A stretch of DNA of 64,000 nt from Paramacrobiotus metropolitanus (Eukaryota; Tardigrada; Eutardigrada; Parachela; Macrobiotidae), in NCBI RefSeq assembly GCF_019649055.1, contig NW_026570224.1:620001-684000 (forward strand), in the 5' to 3' direction. This document shows positions 10,701-25,700 of the stretch, one piece after another (positions within the stretch are counted from its first letter, which is position 1; every line of letters begins with the position of its first letter). The notes beneath the pieces were generated by a model. The model was not told where the DNA came from and made no database searches. It saw only the letters and a program-made list of their open reading frames with translations. The position numbers and the translations under genes are program-made.

Positions 10701-13700
10701 ACCATATTCTTTGTTAGTTGGGTTTTCAATCGTTTCTTCTGTTCTGTAGTGGCCCCTCCAATTGCTGCCCCTCTACCGATCGAAGAAGTTCCCGAAGAAC
10801 ACGGAGGTAGCTTTGTCTGCAAATTCATGCGCAATAGTTGAACGAATTTTCAGCGGTGTTGTTTTTAATTAGCTTCCGTCTGCAACTTTGATAACGATGA
10901 CACAAATGAAGATTGTGGTTACATCACGGATGAAGACGCTACGGCGCAGTTTCATATCCGAACTGGTAACACTCACGACGAGTATTTCAGCGAGCACGCA
11001 CCGATGTTTGATCGTACCACCCTGGAGGAATACGGGCGCTACCTGTATTTCCCCCCGATCAAAGCCGAACGCGGAACATATGCGCGGCAGATTTCGCCGG
11101 AATATAAGCGAGAAAACCCGGCCGATCCACGATGTTTGAAGTAATACGCAAAGCTCGTCACATCGTCTCAGAAATAATGGATTACTGCTTTCTCAGATTT
11201 TGGTATTACTTCCGCGAAGGACCCGGTGCTGGACAGCTTAATGTGTATGCGCGCGTTAACGACACGGATAACTTGGTATGGACTTCGGCTGAGAGCACGT
11301 GGTGGCTGAATGTGGCGTACGAATGGTCACTGGCCAGCGCCAGTATTCCCGCAGCATCCACGTTTCGGATTATATTCGAAGCCATGATTATGGAGGATAA
11401 CGGCTATTTGAGTGCCGCATTGGATGACATTACGGTGTCCATGACTGAATGCAAGGTTATGGGTATGTCATAATATTTTTATATTGAGTGGGCTGGACGG
11501 TCAGTGACCTTTTTGCCTCTTTAATGTGATCCGTTTGTGCTCTAGATTGTGATTTCGAAGAAGGATTTTGCAGTTGGCACAATTACTTTGATTTCTTTGG
11601 AACGGCGGATTTGGCGTGGGAGTTTACCAATGAAAATCTTATCCCGGAAGTGCAGAATCCGGCGCAGCCACATGGCCGGTTTATCTTCGTCCCCGTGGAA
11701 AGCACAACGCCGGCCGGTCACCAAGCCATGCTGGAGCATTACGAAGTGATGAAATCCAACGAACACGTGTGTCTACAATTTGACTACTACATCACCGCGG
11801 TGACAACGGGCACGCTGGCACTGTACTGGTACGACAAGGAAGGCGAAGTGGTCGACTATACGAAAATCTGGACTACCGAGCAGACGAGAGCATTCGGTGC
11901 ATGGCAGACCGGGCAGGCACTGATCCAGTCGAATAAAGCATGGAATGTCATGTTAGTGGCCACCGCTCGACCGAACAATTCCACCATTCCCGCCGAGAAG
12001 CTGCAGATTGTAGCGCTTGACAATATCCGACACCGCATCGTTAGTGATGCTCAGACGTGTCCTTCGTTGCCGGTGAATTCGCTGGTAACGACGACCACTA
12101 CGCCGGCAACGACTACGGTGTCCTCGCCGCATTCGAATAACTCCATCGTTTACATGTGCACCTTCGATGAAAATCTTTGTGGTTTTGAAACTGACCCGGC
12201 TTCCACGATCGAATGGCAGCGCTTGCCGGAAGAGTGGACGGTTCCTAATCGACCAAGTGCAATTAGAGGCATGTCTGGAATATATATATAAACGATTTTG
12301 ATTGAAATTAATGCGTTTTTTTTCTCGAAAAACAGGCAACAAGTTCCTGTACGCTAATTTCTTGAATGAAGAAGCAGTGTACCGATTTGGCTCCATCACA
12401 TCGCCGACAATTGACGTTAACGCCAACGAAAACCAGTTTTTCTGCATTCGTTTCTGGGTGTTCATGGACAGCTTCTCTGATAACCGATTACTGGTCTCAC
12501 TGGTTGATGGACCAATGCAGCCGTTGGTTCTAGAAACCTTTGCCGGTGTCGTGCGTCCTTGGACGGTCAAAAGTATAAATGTTCGACGCAACAAAAATTT
12601 CCAGGTTGGTGGCTAACGATTTTCGTCAAACTTTCGTACTCTGTTAATTTAGCGATGATTGCCGATGAATATATTGTAGATTCGACTATTTGTGCAAAAT
12701 GCATTGGATCTTGATCGGTACGAAGGAGTTGCTGTCGATGAATTTATCGTGGAAAACGGGAAATGCTCGGCAAATGGTAATACGATTATCACGCTTTGGT
12801 ATTTCCAAATTACAGCCATATTATAAGCTTTAAACTTGTATACCCTTACTTTTGTTTGACTTACAAAATTCTCCCATACACTTTTAACCGCACCATCTGT
12901 TACTTTTTCCATTAACACTATTATCCCAAGCAGAATAGATTTTTCCAAACTACGCAATAAATTTTTGTTGTCGACACAAAAATAACTCTTTTCCTCGGCC
13001 AGTAATTTCTGTTGATATTTTAATTGCGAACCAAAAAGAAGGGCTGTAAACCGACTGCTGACCTGTGTTTTATTCGCAGAGCCTACGCCGACCTTCGAAT
13101 TTTGTGATTTTGAAGAAGGGCCCTGTAAGTTTAGCGTCGGGTCAACCGTGGACAATTTCCACTGGCGGATCACAAACGGGCACGATGTCGAGACGGACAG
13201 TGATGCATTTATAATGTCGGTCAAGCCAACCGAAGACCATACCTATAACGCCCCAGGCGGTATATTCATACCATCTGCAATATATTTTGCTTTCATTTTA
13301 TGCAATACCGTTCTACGATATATAGGTCACTTCGGCTTCCTGTACCTTGGATCAAATACGGATGCGTGGACTGGCACTGGAGCCCAGAAAGCAGACATGA
13401 AATATTCGCCCATCCCAGCGCTTTCTGGCGATCAGTGCGTCTCATTTTTCTACCGTTTACTGAAAGGCTCGGTCAAGAATGGTCCGGAGTTGAAGGTTCT
13501 CATGAATGCGGGAGGAACTCAGCGAACGCTCTTCACGAGTAATATTCCCCACGGGCGCAAATGGATAGCTGCCAAAGCTAGCGTTCTTTCACGGGGGCTG
13601 GATGACACATACGACTTGGATGTATGTTCAACTGTATAATAAAGTTTGTATTTGAGTGACTTCCGGTAAACGTTTTCGTAACATTGGGGATTGACTTTTA

Positions 13701-16700
13701 GGTAACGTTCTCGGTTAACAGTGCAAAGGGAGCCAAAGGAGCCGTTGCGATTGACGATTTTGCGGTGACACCAGGCGCTTGCGAACACCCAGGCGATTGT
13801 AAATTCAATACTGGAAACAACGGAATATGTGACTGGCAGCATCTACCTCTTGGGGACTACGCCACGATACAGTGGACTAATCGTATGCCAGCAGGCGGAC
13901 CGGTGTCGGACAGTGAGTTCACATATCTGTAAGTGTTCGCTTCCCATGATTTTTACCACTTTTTTGTGATGTTGTAGGCAGCTACCTGTTCATCGAAGGT
14001 GGCCGTCCTACCGGTCACCTTCCGGGATCGCGCGCCGTGTTGTACAGTGAATATCTTACCTGGCCACTGGAGCAAGCGATGTGCATGACCTTTAAGTTCT
14101 TCTCTAATGCTTCGGGTGCTGCGGCTGTGCGTGTACATCAGGTGGAAGATCCCAGCGAATGGAATCCACTGTGGGAAAATTATGGTCGACAAGAAGTGAA
14201 CATGTCTCAAGGGGAATCGGTGTGGCATCCAGCGCAGATTCCGTTGCAAAAGCCTAAAGATGGAGAGGAATTTTTGGTTAGGATCTGTTGCTGTCTGTCT
14301 GTAAATGTACATTAATAATTGCCTGCTGTTGTTCAGATTACCATCGAAGGGTACATCAAACGCGAAGTGGACGCTGTGTATTTCATTGCAGTCGAAGATG
14401 TTGTGTTCTTGAATCAAGCTTGCATTCGTAAGAATCGCAAGTAACACAGAAATGTGAAGTTTCCACGTATTAACTGCATTTCGGTATTTTTTTCTAGTAA
14501 TGCCTATGGATTCAGTTCCGATTCCAACCGTGCAGCCACCTACTGATGATACAGGTACCTGGTACACTAAAATTTTCTGCTGACAAAAAACGATTATCAA
14601 CGTTCTGGTCTAATGCTGGGCGTTTTTGCTAATAGCGAATGTGTGCACATTCGATGACAGCGATATGTGTGGATGGACTCACCAATCAGTCGGATCGCGT
14701 CCGTACAACTGGGAGCTTTTATCAGGTCGAGACCAGGGAAAGGACCCCAATGTTCCTCCGTTTGATCACAGCACAATGGAAAGTTTCGGTGAGTAACTGT
14801 AATTTACTCTGTAATCATAAGCCCTGGTAGTACGACGCGGTGTTGTGTGAGAATGACATTGGTTATTATTAGGGAAATTCTTGTATTTTAACGCAAGTGC
14901 GGCTCCATTGGCTGGAACTGCCATCACGAAACCATATACCCGTCAAAATGCTAACGATCCAACATGCCTACGATTTTGGATGTACATGCAAGGCCACAAC
15001 CCCGGCGAATTACATATTAGTATGCAGGGACAGGATTTCCCAGAAAAGGAAATTTATGCCATTGCCGGCTGGGACAGTCGGCGTTGGAATCAGTACATGG
15101 TCCAGCTGCCGGTGGGAGTGAAGCAGTTTTTGTTAAAGATCGAAGGCAGAGACCAGTTGGATTTTGCTGACGGTGGAATTTCTTTTGATAATCTGGCTGT
15201 TTCTCCTGGAGAATGCCGACAAGTTGGTAAGTGGGCTACTGGGCTTGTAGCGGCGAATACGGTACATAATATGTACCGTATTCGCCACTACATATTATAT
15301 TTGTTTGTGTCCACCGTACTTTTTATAGATAGTTTTGGTAACGTACAAGTTACGAATAACTTTGGATTGATCTCGCTCTTTAAATTATAATTACATGAGG
15401 ATGTTTTGTTTGCAGACTGCAACTTTGAACACGGAATGTGTAGCTGGGAAAACTATTACGACGCTTCGGGAAAACAACAATATGATTTCGAATACGGCAC
15501 TGCCAAGACGCTTGAAAGTGAAGACGATTCAGTAGATCGTGGTGTCTTCGTGTACCTACCCGTTCTACGAACCACCCCACGCGCAGCTCAGTCATTTTTG
15601 CGACACGATAGTTTTGTGGAAGGCAATGTGGAGCGAAATTTCTGCTTGCATTTTGACTACCTAATAACAGGAGAACAAGTCGGTCGTCTAACACTGTGGC
15701 ATTACTGGGTCAACGCGGAGAACGGATACGATTATGCGACTGTCTGGAGTAGCCGCGGCGAACCAGAATATGGCTATTGGCAAAAAGGGCAAATTTACCT
15801 TGATAAAAATTCATCTTGGACGGTGCGTTGAGCGTTTATCTTTTAATTCTGGTGGTTTATTTGTGTTTGAAATCCGTTTTTAGCTGATGTTCGAAGCCGT
15901 CGGGAACGAACAAGGCGAGCTGACCTCCAATCGCTTGCATGGTATCGCCGTTGACAACATCCAGCACGAGCTGGTGTCCAGTGCTGACCTTTGTCCCCAG
16001 CTACCACGCCCGGCACCCGCTACAACTCGCCGCACCACAACGCTTGGCACAACCACGCCTCGTCCGACGTCCGGCATCGGCAACCCGATTTTGCAGTCGT
16101 GCAATTTTGACAAGGATGAATGCGGTTGGACTGTGGTGTCGGGCTCTACTATCAAATGGCACCGGGCTCATCAGACGATCACTAGTGGCGATGAGGCATG
16201 GGTTATACCTTATCGCACAGATAATATAAGTATGCAGATTTACAAGCATTCGGATAAACCCAGACTCTCACATCTGTAATGAATACTGACAGGCTAGCTA
16301 AATATAGGAATTCCGAGTGAGTGTGCTGCATACTTATTTACCGGAGGTTTTTTTTAGAAAATGATTATTTCCTGTTTGCTGAAACAACCGGAAGACCGAA
16401 TGGGAATAAAATGGGATCAATCACGGCGCCGCTTGTGCAAGCCCAAGACCAGTCGTTAGATTACTGTCTTCGTTTCTGGGCTTATGTGGAAGCGCAAGAG
16501 AACAGTGAAATCAGCATTATCCGAAAAGATAACGGAAATCGTGAGACCGTTTTGGAGCGCTATCAAGGGGAAGCACGGCCGGAGTGGTCTGCCGAACATA
16601 TCCCGTTCCAAGCAAAAGGACCTTTTCAAGTACGTGCTATACTGTTTTGCAGTTGCGAATTAAATAATCGCTAACGCTGTGCGTGCTGTTTAGATAATGT

Positions 16701-19700
16701 TTCGAGCCGACGCTCCTCGCGGAGCAGATGCTTTTGGAGTCGCGGCCATTGACGAGTATGTGCTCGAACTTGGAAAGTGCTCCAATGATCGTAAGAGCAG
16801 CTTTTAATTTCTGATTCAATATCGATGCTAATTGAAAATACGTGACTTTTTTACAGAACTACCTGAACATCCTGGTGTATTTTGCGATTTCGAGGAAGAT
16901 GACTGCGGTTATGTTAACAGAGGAGGGGGCGAAATTGTCAGCTGGACTCGTACTTCGCGCGAAATGTTAGGCACCACCAGTGATCTGATGCTGATTGACC
17001 TTACACCGTCCGAGGACAATACTTTATCGTCCATCGAAGGACATTACGCTTTTGCATACTTAGGCCCCAAAATGGAAACCACCACCACCGCCGCTGCAAC
17101 CTACTCATCACGGGTACACACGTTGCGCGGTGAACAGTGTGTTACATTTTTCTACCGGCACGTCAGAATCCCCAGCAGCACCAGCACGGCCAAACTGTCG
17201 GTTTCCGCCACCGATGGGGAGCGCGAGTGGACAATTTTTAACTCAGACATGGCGCACGGAAAGAAATGGGTGGGCGCGAAAGCTTCGTTTACGCCCATCA
17301 ACAAGACAGCCGATTATCCATTCACTGTAGGTTGACTGAATCGAATTAAAAATCCGTTCAGTGTTGCTGTGTTAGTGTTAGTATCTTGATTTGGCGCCTT
17401 TTAGGTCTCTTTTATTGTATCCGGATTTCAAAAAACCCGGGCTGCAGTGGCGCTTGACGATATTGCCATCGTTCCCGAAAATTGCCAGCACGTAGGGGAT
17501 TGCAGTTTTAACACCGGGAGCGTACAGCTGTGCATGTGGCAGCGTCATGTCAGCGAGGAATCGAAAATGCAGTGGAAAAATGGGCTTCCAAATGGTGGAC
17601 CAGCTAAAGATAGTAGGTTCCGCGATTTTTCAGCTTCCTGTTATAAGATACATATTCTGCCATTTTTGTCCAGGTGGCTACATATATTTCCAAGGCGGTC
17701 CACGATCCGGAAATCCCATTGGTTCCCGCGCTCTCCTTTACAGCCCTACCATGTTCTACGAGGACAATCTGTGTATGACCTTTAACTATTTCATGAATTC
17801 CACCGGTGCGGCGGTAGTACGAGTTCATTTGGTTGAGCAAGTAACCGGCACGGGAAGCTATAATCCGGTGTGGGAGGATTATGGGCGAGACGAAGCCAAC
17901 ACCACCCTGGGCGGCAACGGCTGGCATCACGCGCAGATTCCGATTCCTTCAAATTCCGTTTCTGATTTTTTGGTTAGTGGCGGATAAACGAAGTGAACAC
18001 TTATCAAATCAGTACTACAGCTGCATGCTTTTTCTAGGTTTTAATCGAAGGTGTCGTCCGTCGTGAAACAAACGTACCGTATTTCATGGCTATCGACGAT
18101 ATGGTGTTCTTACGGGGACCGTGTCCGCGTAAGTCCGCATACGTTTTATGTCGAAGAAGCTCGATTAATTTTATGTGGTAAAAATTTCAGTAACTCCAGC
18201 GGACGCGCTACCGATTCCCACTGTTACGCCGTCGGTCGAAGATGTTTGTAAGGAACATAATTGAAAGAAAAATTTTCGACTATGTCGTGCTCAGAGATCT
18301 GCTGTATTGTACGTAACATATATTAATTTTTTATTTAGCGGAGGTGTGCACATTTGATGACGATATCATGAACCATCCCATGTGCGACTGGCAACACGAT
18401 ACTTCGCAGTCGTTGAAATGGGAGATGCTGACCGGCTACGCTGGGCAGACATCGGCCAATGTCCCGACTATCGATCACACCACTGTGGAACCGATGGGTA
18501 CGAGGTGACCTTGAACCATTTATTTTATTATGCACTAATGCCAATGGTATCATTTGCAGGAAACTTTTTGTATGCTAATTTAACCAACGTGAGAGTCAGC
18601 AGCACGGCATCGGTGGTCAGTCGGGGTTACGATCGTGTTAAAGCCGACGGATCCGCGCTGTGTAAAATTCTGGTATTACATGTTTGGCGATCGGATTGGA
18701 GTTCTAAATGTGCGTGGAACTTATGGGGACAACCAGGCATTCACGGCGTTCTCCCAAGAGACATTCTTTACGGGACGTTGGTACATGCGTGAATACGAAG
18801 TGCCCCTGGATATCATGAGCTTTAAGCTGAAATTTGACGCATTCGCCACAACGGATACTGGACAAGGAGGCGTTGCTATTGATGACATTGCTGTGTTGCC
18901 GCATAACTGTATTCAAGTTGGTAGGTGGAAAAAAATCATAATGTTTGTGGCAATCATAATTTAACCATACTGCTACTAGTATTCCAAACAACTTTAAATT
19001 CACCAGCTTGGTTTCTGCTGGTGTGGGTTATATTCGTTTTGTGAGATAGACAGGCATTCATTTTTAGAGCACATTCAATGTACCTGTTGCATATTCATTG
19101 ACACTGAAATGTTTTATTCTAGAATGCAACTTCGAGCACGGAATGTGTAACTGGGAGAACTACTACGATGGAACCGGCAACATGGTTTTGGATTGGTTAT
19201 ATGGTGTGTCCGGTATGTTACCCAGTGCCGATGATGCGGTAAATCGCGGGATTTTCCTTTACGTCCCCGTCCGTCCATCCACACCAGCTAGGCAAACGGC
19301 TTTGATGCGTCATGATACGTTAGTGCTGCCGGGAAACACATTCTCCTGTTTCCACTTCGAATTTCTTATCACAGCACGAAATGTCGGGCGTATAACCATT
19401 TGGCTGTACTGGCTCAACCAGAATAATAACTATGATTACAAGCAAATATGGGTAAACCGAGGACTGAACAACATCGGAAAATGGCAGACAGGACAGTTTT
19501 TCATTGACCGAAGCGAAAGATGGACGGTAAAGTAACCGATGAATTCATGTTGTAATCTCTGTGAAGTGTGAATCTAGTGAATTCATGAAAACTGCGCTTA
19601 TCTCGATTTTCCTTCGACCTATGGAAGCTGTTTGGTCTATTGTTATTTTATTTTGCAGTTGATGATCGAGGCTATGGCTAACGACCTGAACGTGACAATT

Positions 19701-22700
19701 CCATCAGGGTCACATGGTATAGCTGTTGATAACTTCAAACTCGAGGTCGTGCCTGACGCCCAGCACTGTCCAACGGTTCCGCAGGATGCTACGATCACCA
19801 CTCCGACACCGTTCACGACGACGACGACGCGTCCCACGACCACGGCAGCACCCAGTAGTTTCGAATGCAACTTTGATGCTGGCCACTTTTGTGGTTGGAC
19901 ACAGCGAGACGACACCCAGTACAAGTTTTTGCTCGGCCAGAAGGGAAGCACCGAGACATTTGGGCCGGCTCTGGGTGATGATTCGGAAACCCGCGGTGAG
20001 CACCGGCGTTTGTTGATTGTTTCCTATACAACACCTTTCCCGTAAAACCGTGATGGAACAGTGTGGATTAGGTCACATTGAAACACAAGCTTGCGTTAAG
20101 ACAATTGTTAAGCTGTTAAATGCAACAGTATTTTATTCGCGTTGTAGACGGGAAATTTATCTACATCGATGCTCCGAGTGGAACCACTGGTGACGAAGCG
20201 CGACTGTTTTCGCCCACCGTTAACCAGCGAACTCCATACTGCTTCCGCTTTTTCTACAATATGAACGGAAACGGAATGGGGCAAATCAATGTTTACACAG
20301 TCAGAACGGACGGTCCATCCTTTAGTACGACCTGGAAACCACCAAAGTCATTCACCGGACGGAATTACGGCGACCAGTGGATCGGTGCAGCTTGGACAAT
20401 TACACAGTCCACCGTTAGACAAATTGTCCTTGAGGCTGTACGCGGAACCTATGCAACATCCTACATCGGCATCGACAGTATTTCCCTTAAAAATGGAGCG
20501 TGCGAAACTGAAGGTAAGCCCCGATATTTCTTAGTAATTTTACTGCACCTTATTAGGTTAGTTAAAATTATCAACACGCGTTAGTTACTGTATGAGAATC
20601 AGCACTTTCCAAAAACTATTACAGGAAACTGTGATTTTTCCAACGGTTGGTGCCAGTTCAATCCCTATGCCATACAGGGGATGGGGCACTGGGATGCGCC
20701 GCCCACGCTGTATCAAGCGATTGTTACCGCTTATATGTCCAACGGAGAATCGGCCATTTTCCGGACTGATATCTTACCAGCCCAGCAGAAGCTGTGTCTT
20801 CGGTTCAAGTTCATGGCGGATGCGAAAGCTGTCCTCCTTGTCAGATCCATCGAGGTATTGGGGCTTATGTTGCAAATCCGTTGTAACGGAACATGAATAA
20901 TATGTGCAATAGTATCCACCGGAAGGATCTCGTCCACCCGCTGTCACGGATATTTGGAGACTAGAGGGCAGTTTGGAGCTGAATTCCTTTGCTTTTATCG
21001 ATGCCCGCGCGCCAGTTACACTGGACAACAAAGGAACCAATCCCATTCAGGTGCAGAATTTTACGGTACTTCATACTGAAGTTGTGATTGTATTAAAACT
21101 CTTTGTATGGTTGCAGCTATCGTTTGAAGCGCACTTCCTTGATTTAACCGACAGTACGCCGGGACATCACCGAACTATTACGGTGGATGACGTATTTATT
21201 GATACTGCCGCCTCTTGTTCATGTATGCATCTTGGTATTCCGCTAAACATCTTTATGGTTTTGATATAGTTTGTTTTTTCCATGAACAGATGCTCCCGAT
21301 TACGCTAACCCATCTGTCACAACGACAGCTCCATCTACAACATTGGACTTTACGGTCGAGACGGTGCAACCGTCAACAGAGCCTCCCGTCGAAACCCGTA
21401 AATGACTTTCTGATAGCTTGAAATTATTTGAAAAACTGAAACACGTTTCTTTTCAGCTGTAAGCAAGTATAACTGTAATTTTGATCAACGGAACTTGTGT
21501 CTGTGGACCAGCAAAAGCGGTATTCTATGGAAAGTGTCTAACACTCAAGTTAGTACCGCTTCGGGACCGACAACTGATCACAGCGGCAAGTGAACATTGT
21601 TTGCAACGGTTTTACTTCATTTGTCTATATCTAGCCGAAATTTTTCGGTTTGGTGAATTTTGGTAATATATTTTAATACTGGTTTATTGTAATCCTGTTT
21701 TGTGTTTATGTTTTGGGAATTGCAGGACACGGATATTTTGCTTATTTGGATCCGGCGAGCAATATTTTCACCACTTCGGGCCGCCTAGAAAGTCCCTATA
21801 TTGAATGGAGCGGCAGCGAGGAACGACCGTCGTTTTACGTTTTTAGCTTCTGGTACTATATGCACGGAAGTGCCATTCACGAACTACGCGTTAACACTCA
21901 GCAGCGCGGCAGCAGTTTGTGGGAGAACAAATGGACGCTGCGTGGCGATAAGGGCAAACGGTGGTTCCTTGAACAGTTGGTGCTGCCGGTGGGCGTTGAG
22001 GACTTCAAGGTGGCTCTGGAAGGTGTTCGTAAAGAGGACTTCTTCTCGGACAGCAATGCATACATTGCAGGTACACACTATTTTGAACATACAAAACGTT
22101 TGCTTAATTATCAAGATATTGGTGTGTTGTAGTGGATGATATCATATTTGAGGCTGGAAAGATCCCTGATCAGTTTGACGACACGATCTGCGATTTCGAT
22201 ACAAATGCTTTCTGTGGTTATGCACCGGAATCGACGGTGCCGGCATTTATGTGGGCATGGCGGAATGGTGATGATACTGCCGCTCTTAACGATACCGGCC
22301 CACTTTACGACAAATCTCAGAATTCCGCATACGGTTGGTGAAATTATTAATGCAGTAGCGTACACAGTATACAGAAGATTGTAATGGTTGCTGATGTGTT
22401 ACTGTGCGCTTAAGGTCACTACATGGCCATCAGTGCCAAGGATGCCTCGGTGGGGGATTCCGCGAAATTGTTTTCCACTCTTCACGATCCTACCACCGGT
22501 GTTTGTGTGAAATTCTATTACTACCGACGGTAAGGTAGTGTCTGTGTTTGGCTTTATTGAATACTGAGTGATTTATTTTGAGATTCTTTCAGCTCTGTGC
22601 AGTCGTTCTCGGGCATACTGGACGTTTACCTCCTTAAAAATCAAGAAGCAACCGAGTCAATTTGGTCGGACGAAAACATGATTGGTGGTGATTTCTGGGA

Positions 22701-25700
22701 ACCAGTTATGCTAGAAATAGCATCCCCTGCTGAAAACTGGAAGGTTAAGGAAAGCTTTTAGAACTTTTCGGCCTTTTATTTAACACGGGTCGTAATGCTG
22801 CAGATCGTTTGGAACGCAGAAGTTGTATCTCCAGATCAGCCTGTCGTGTAAGTTGTATTTTTCTACATTCCTTTACAGAGTACGAACTATGTATACTAGT
22901 ACTTCTGTATTCGGTAAATTTTAGGTTAAGAAACCGCATTATTTGTATCGTTTGGCTTGTGTAACACACAAGCAGGGTGACACCACGTTTAGTGTTCTCT
23001 CTCAGAAGTTCCATTTATTGACCTTTTCTGTATTGTTACAGCGCCATTGATCACGTTGTAATAACGGAAGGTTTATGTCCCCGAAATGTAATCCAATGCA
23101 GTTTCGACGAAGACACGTGTGAATGGTACAACGGTCTTTCGGACGACCATGTCAACTGGGTGCTGGAGTACGGTCCGTCACAAGTACAGGGAACCGGCCC
23201 GGATTCCGATGCTCTGAACGATGCTGACGGTAGTCATTTTGTACATTACTCGAGTACCGCAGTTAAGTTTACGCATTGGTAACAAAATAAAATTGCGCTC
23301 TTAGGAGGATATCTTCTGTTCGAAGCTGTTTCGGCAGATGTGGAAGATACTGCTCGCATGCTGAGTACCCCAATCGACAACGAAGGGCACGCGGCACTCT
23401 GTTTCAAATTTCATTATCACATGTTCGGAGTCGATGTTGGTAAGACCGGTTCAAAGATGCGCACGAATGTAAAGAAACACGTACTTACCTTACGTTGGAT
23501 GATACAATTATGTCTATTCAGGTGAACTGTTGGTTATTCAAAAGAATCTCGTGGAAACATCGGAAAGGGAAATAGTTCGGTGGCAATTATTTGGTAACCA
23601 ACAAAATCAATGGCATTCAGCGCAAGTGAAAATTGCTCCTGCAACCCGCGAGGCGCCTTATCAAGTATGATTGCAATTTATGTTTTGCAGTTTTTGTAAT
23701 ATTAAACTCCGATTTGCGGCTATGCCATGACATCTTGCCGAATTTATTTAAAATTAGGTAGCCGATGTACACAGTACGTGCAGTTCCAGCGCTTTTTTAT
23801 TCGAAGAAATTTGTTCCAGATTGTTTTGCAAGCCAAGCGCAACGGACTTCTGGGCAACATTGCTGTCGATGAAGTGGACATGTCATATGTCGATAATGAT
23901 GCGGACTGCAAACGTACGCATTTTTATCCGTTCTTATCGGCTAGTCTTTTATCAGTTTTATTTGACGAAATGGTTTTTTAGTGAAACCTGAAATCGCCGT
24001 TCCGCTGCCGACCACACCACCCCCCACCACGCTGCAACCGACACAAAATCCTAACGGTACATGTACATTCGAACAGGACACCTGTGGCTGGAACAGCGAC
24101 ACGCTGAGCGGTATGAAATGGAAACGCACGCGGGCGGCAACCCAAAACCTGATCGGCAACGGTCCAGCGGTGGACCATACGATACAAGAAGGCTCGGGAT
24201 GGTATTTAGTGTTTGATCCTCGAACGGGCAAAGAGGGTGATCGTGCGCGAATACAAGGCGGGACGCTACAGGCACCAGCCTGTGTTCAGTTTTATTACCA
24301 TGCCGCTGGACAACGCGTCGGTACTCTGAATGTCCGTTCCCACAGCGTACGTTTAATAAAGGATGCTTTTTAAAGCTTGATATTAAAATATTAGCTTTGT
24401 AATAATTACTAATGTAAGTTTTATTATTATTTCTGGCAGCGACCCCGGCTTATGCAGAAAGCAGCTAAAATTATTTTCTTATTCTATGTTTCATCGCAGT
24501 TATATTTAAGTCGTAACATTACGAGACCATTTAGACTGAAATTTAAAATGTCTGCGATAATTAGAGCACTGGAGGCGAAGTTGTTCACTGGAGTCGCCAT
24601 TCACCAGATGATGGCGCAGTGTGGCAGTTTGGAGAAACCACAGTCAGCGCCCATCCCATGTCTCATGATGGTATATACCAAATTGTTTTCGAAGCCATTC
24701 GCGGAAAGGGCTCGGAAGACCAGATCGAAGGCGATATTGCTGTAAGGTCGTCGGCGAAACAAGCTCGTAAAATAGATTCTTAACCGTAATGTCTTACAGC
24801 TGGATGACATCACCGTTTTACCAACGCCCTGCCAAGAAACCGGTAAAATGCGATGATACCATTATTGTTAACCAAATCCACTGCCAAAAGAAATGCGCTT
24901 GGCTCTGCCACGAGCTTTACCGTAGATAACTTCCGATCAGCATCTGTACGGTTTGTTTGCAGTTTCGCATTGCACATTCGAGAATGGACTCTGTGGTTTT
25001 ACGCATTTCCCTAACGAGGATGGCATGACCTGGCGTCGTGTGTCAATTAGCAGAACATTCAATACTTCGGAACCACCTAATCTAGCACCGCTCATCGATG
25101 TTACAACGGGCACTAAAGAAGGTATTCTTAAAAATAATAATTATTTAAAACAGGCCATAATATTTAGTGGCCGCTGGTTGATTGGCAGGTTATTTCCTAA
25201 TGGCTAATCGTCACAACACCGCCCTGACCAGCTTAGCCCAGATCCGGTCACCGGTGTACGATTACACCAATGCCCTACAGGCCAACACGGACCACTGTTT
25301 CCGCTTCTACTACGCCATGCAGACGCGACCACGCAACAGTACGGATAATCTGGTCGTTACGTACACTCCCCTCCAGGGTGCACAACAAGTCTTCATGGAA
25401 CACTTAGCCGGTGATCAGGGATGGGAGTGGCATATGGCCACGCACCCGATTCCTCGTCAAACGGGAGCGTTCTCCGTTATGTTTACCGCTACCATTGATG
25501 ATACGGCAACTGTCTTTGCTGTTGTATGTCGTGATTTATTACTAAATTGTATTCGGTAATATAGTAAATTGGTAATGGGCTTCGTTCTTTTTAAGGACGA
25601 TGTGTCGGTGACCCCGGGACCGTGCGTTCATTTCTTGGATTGTCAGTTTGCCGGGGATTCGTTGTGCCTATGGAGAAATGCCGATGCAGTTCCAAACGCC

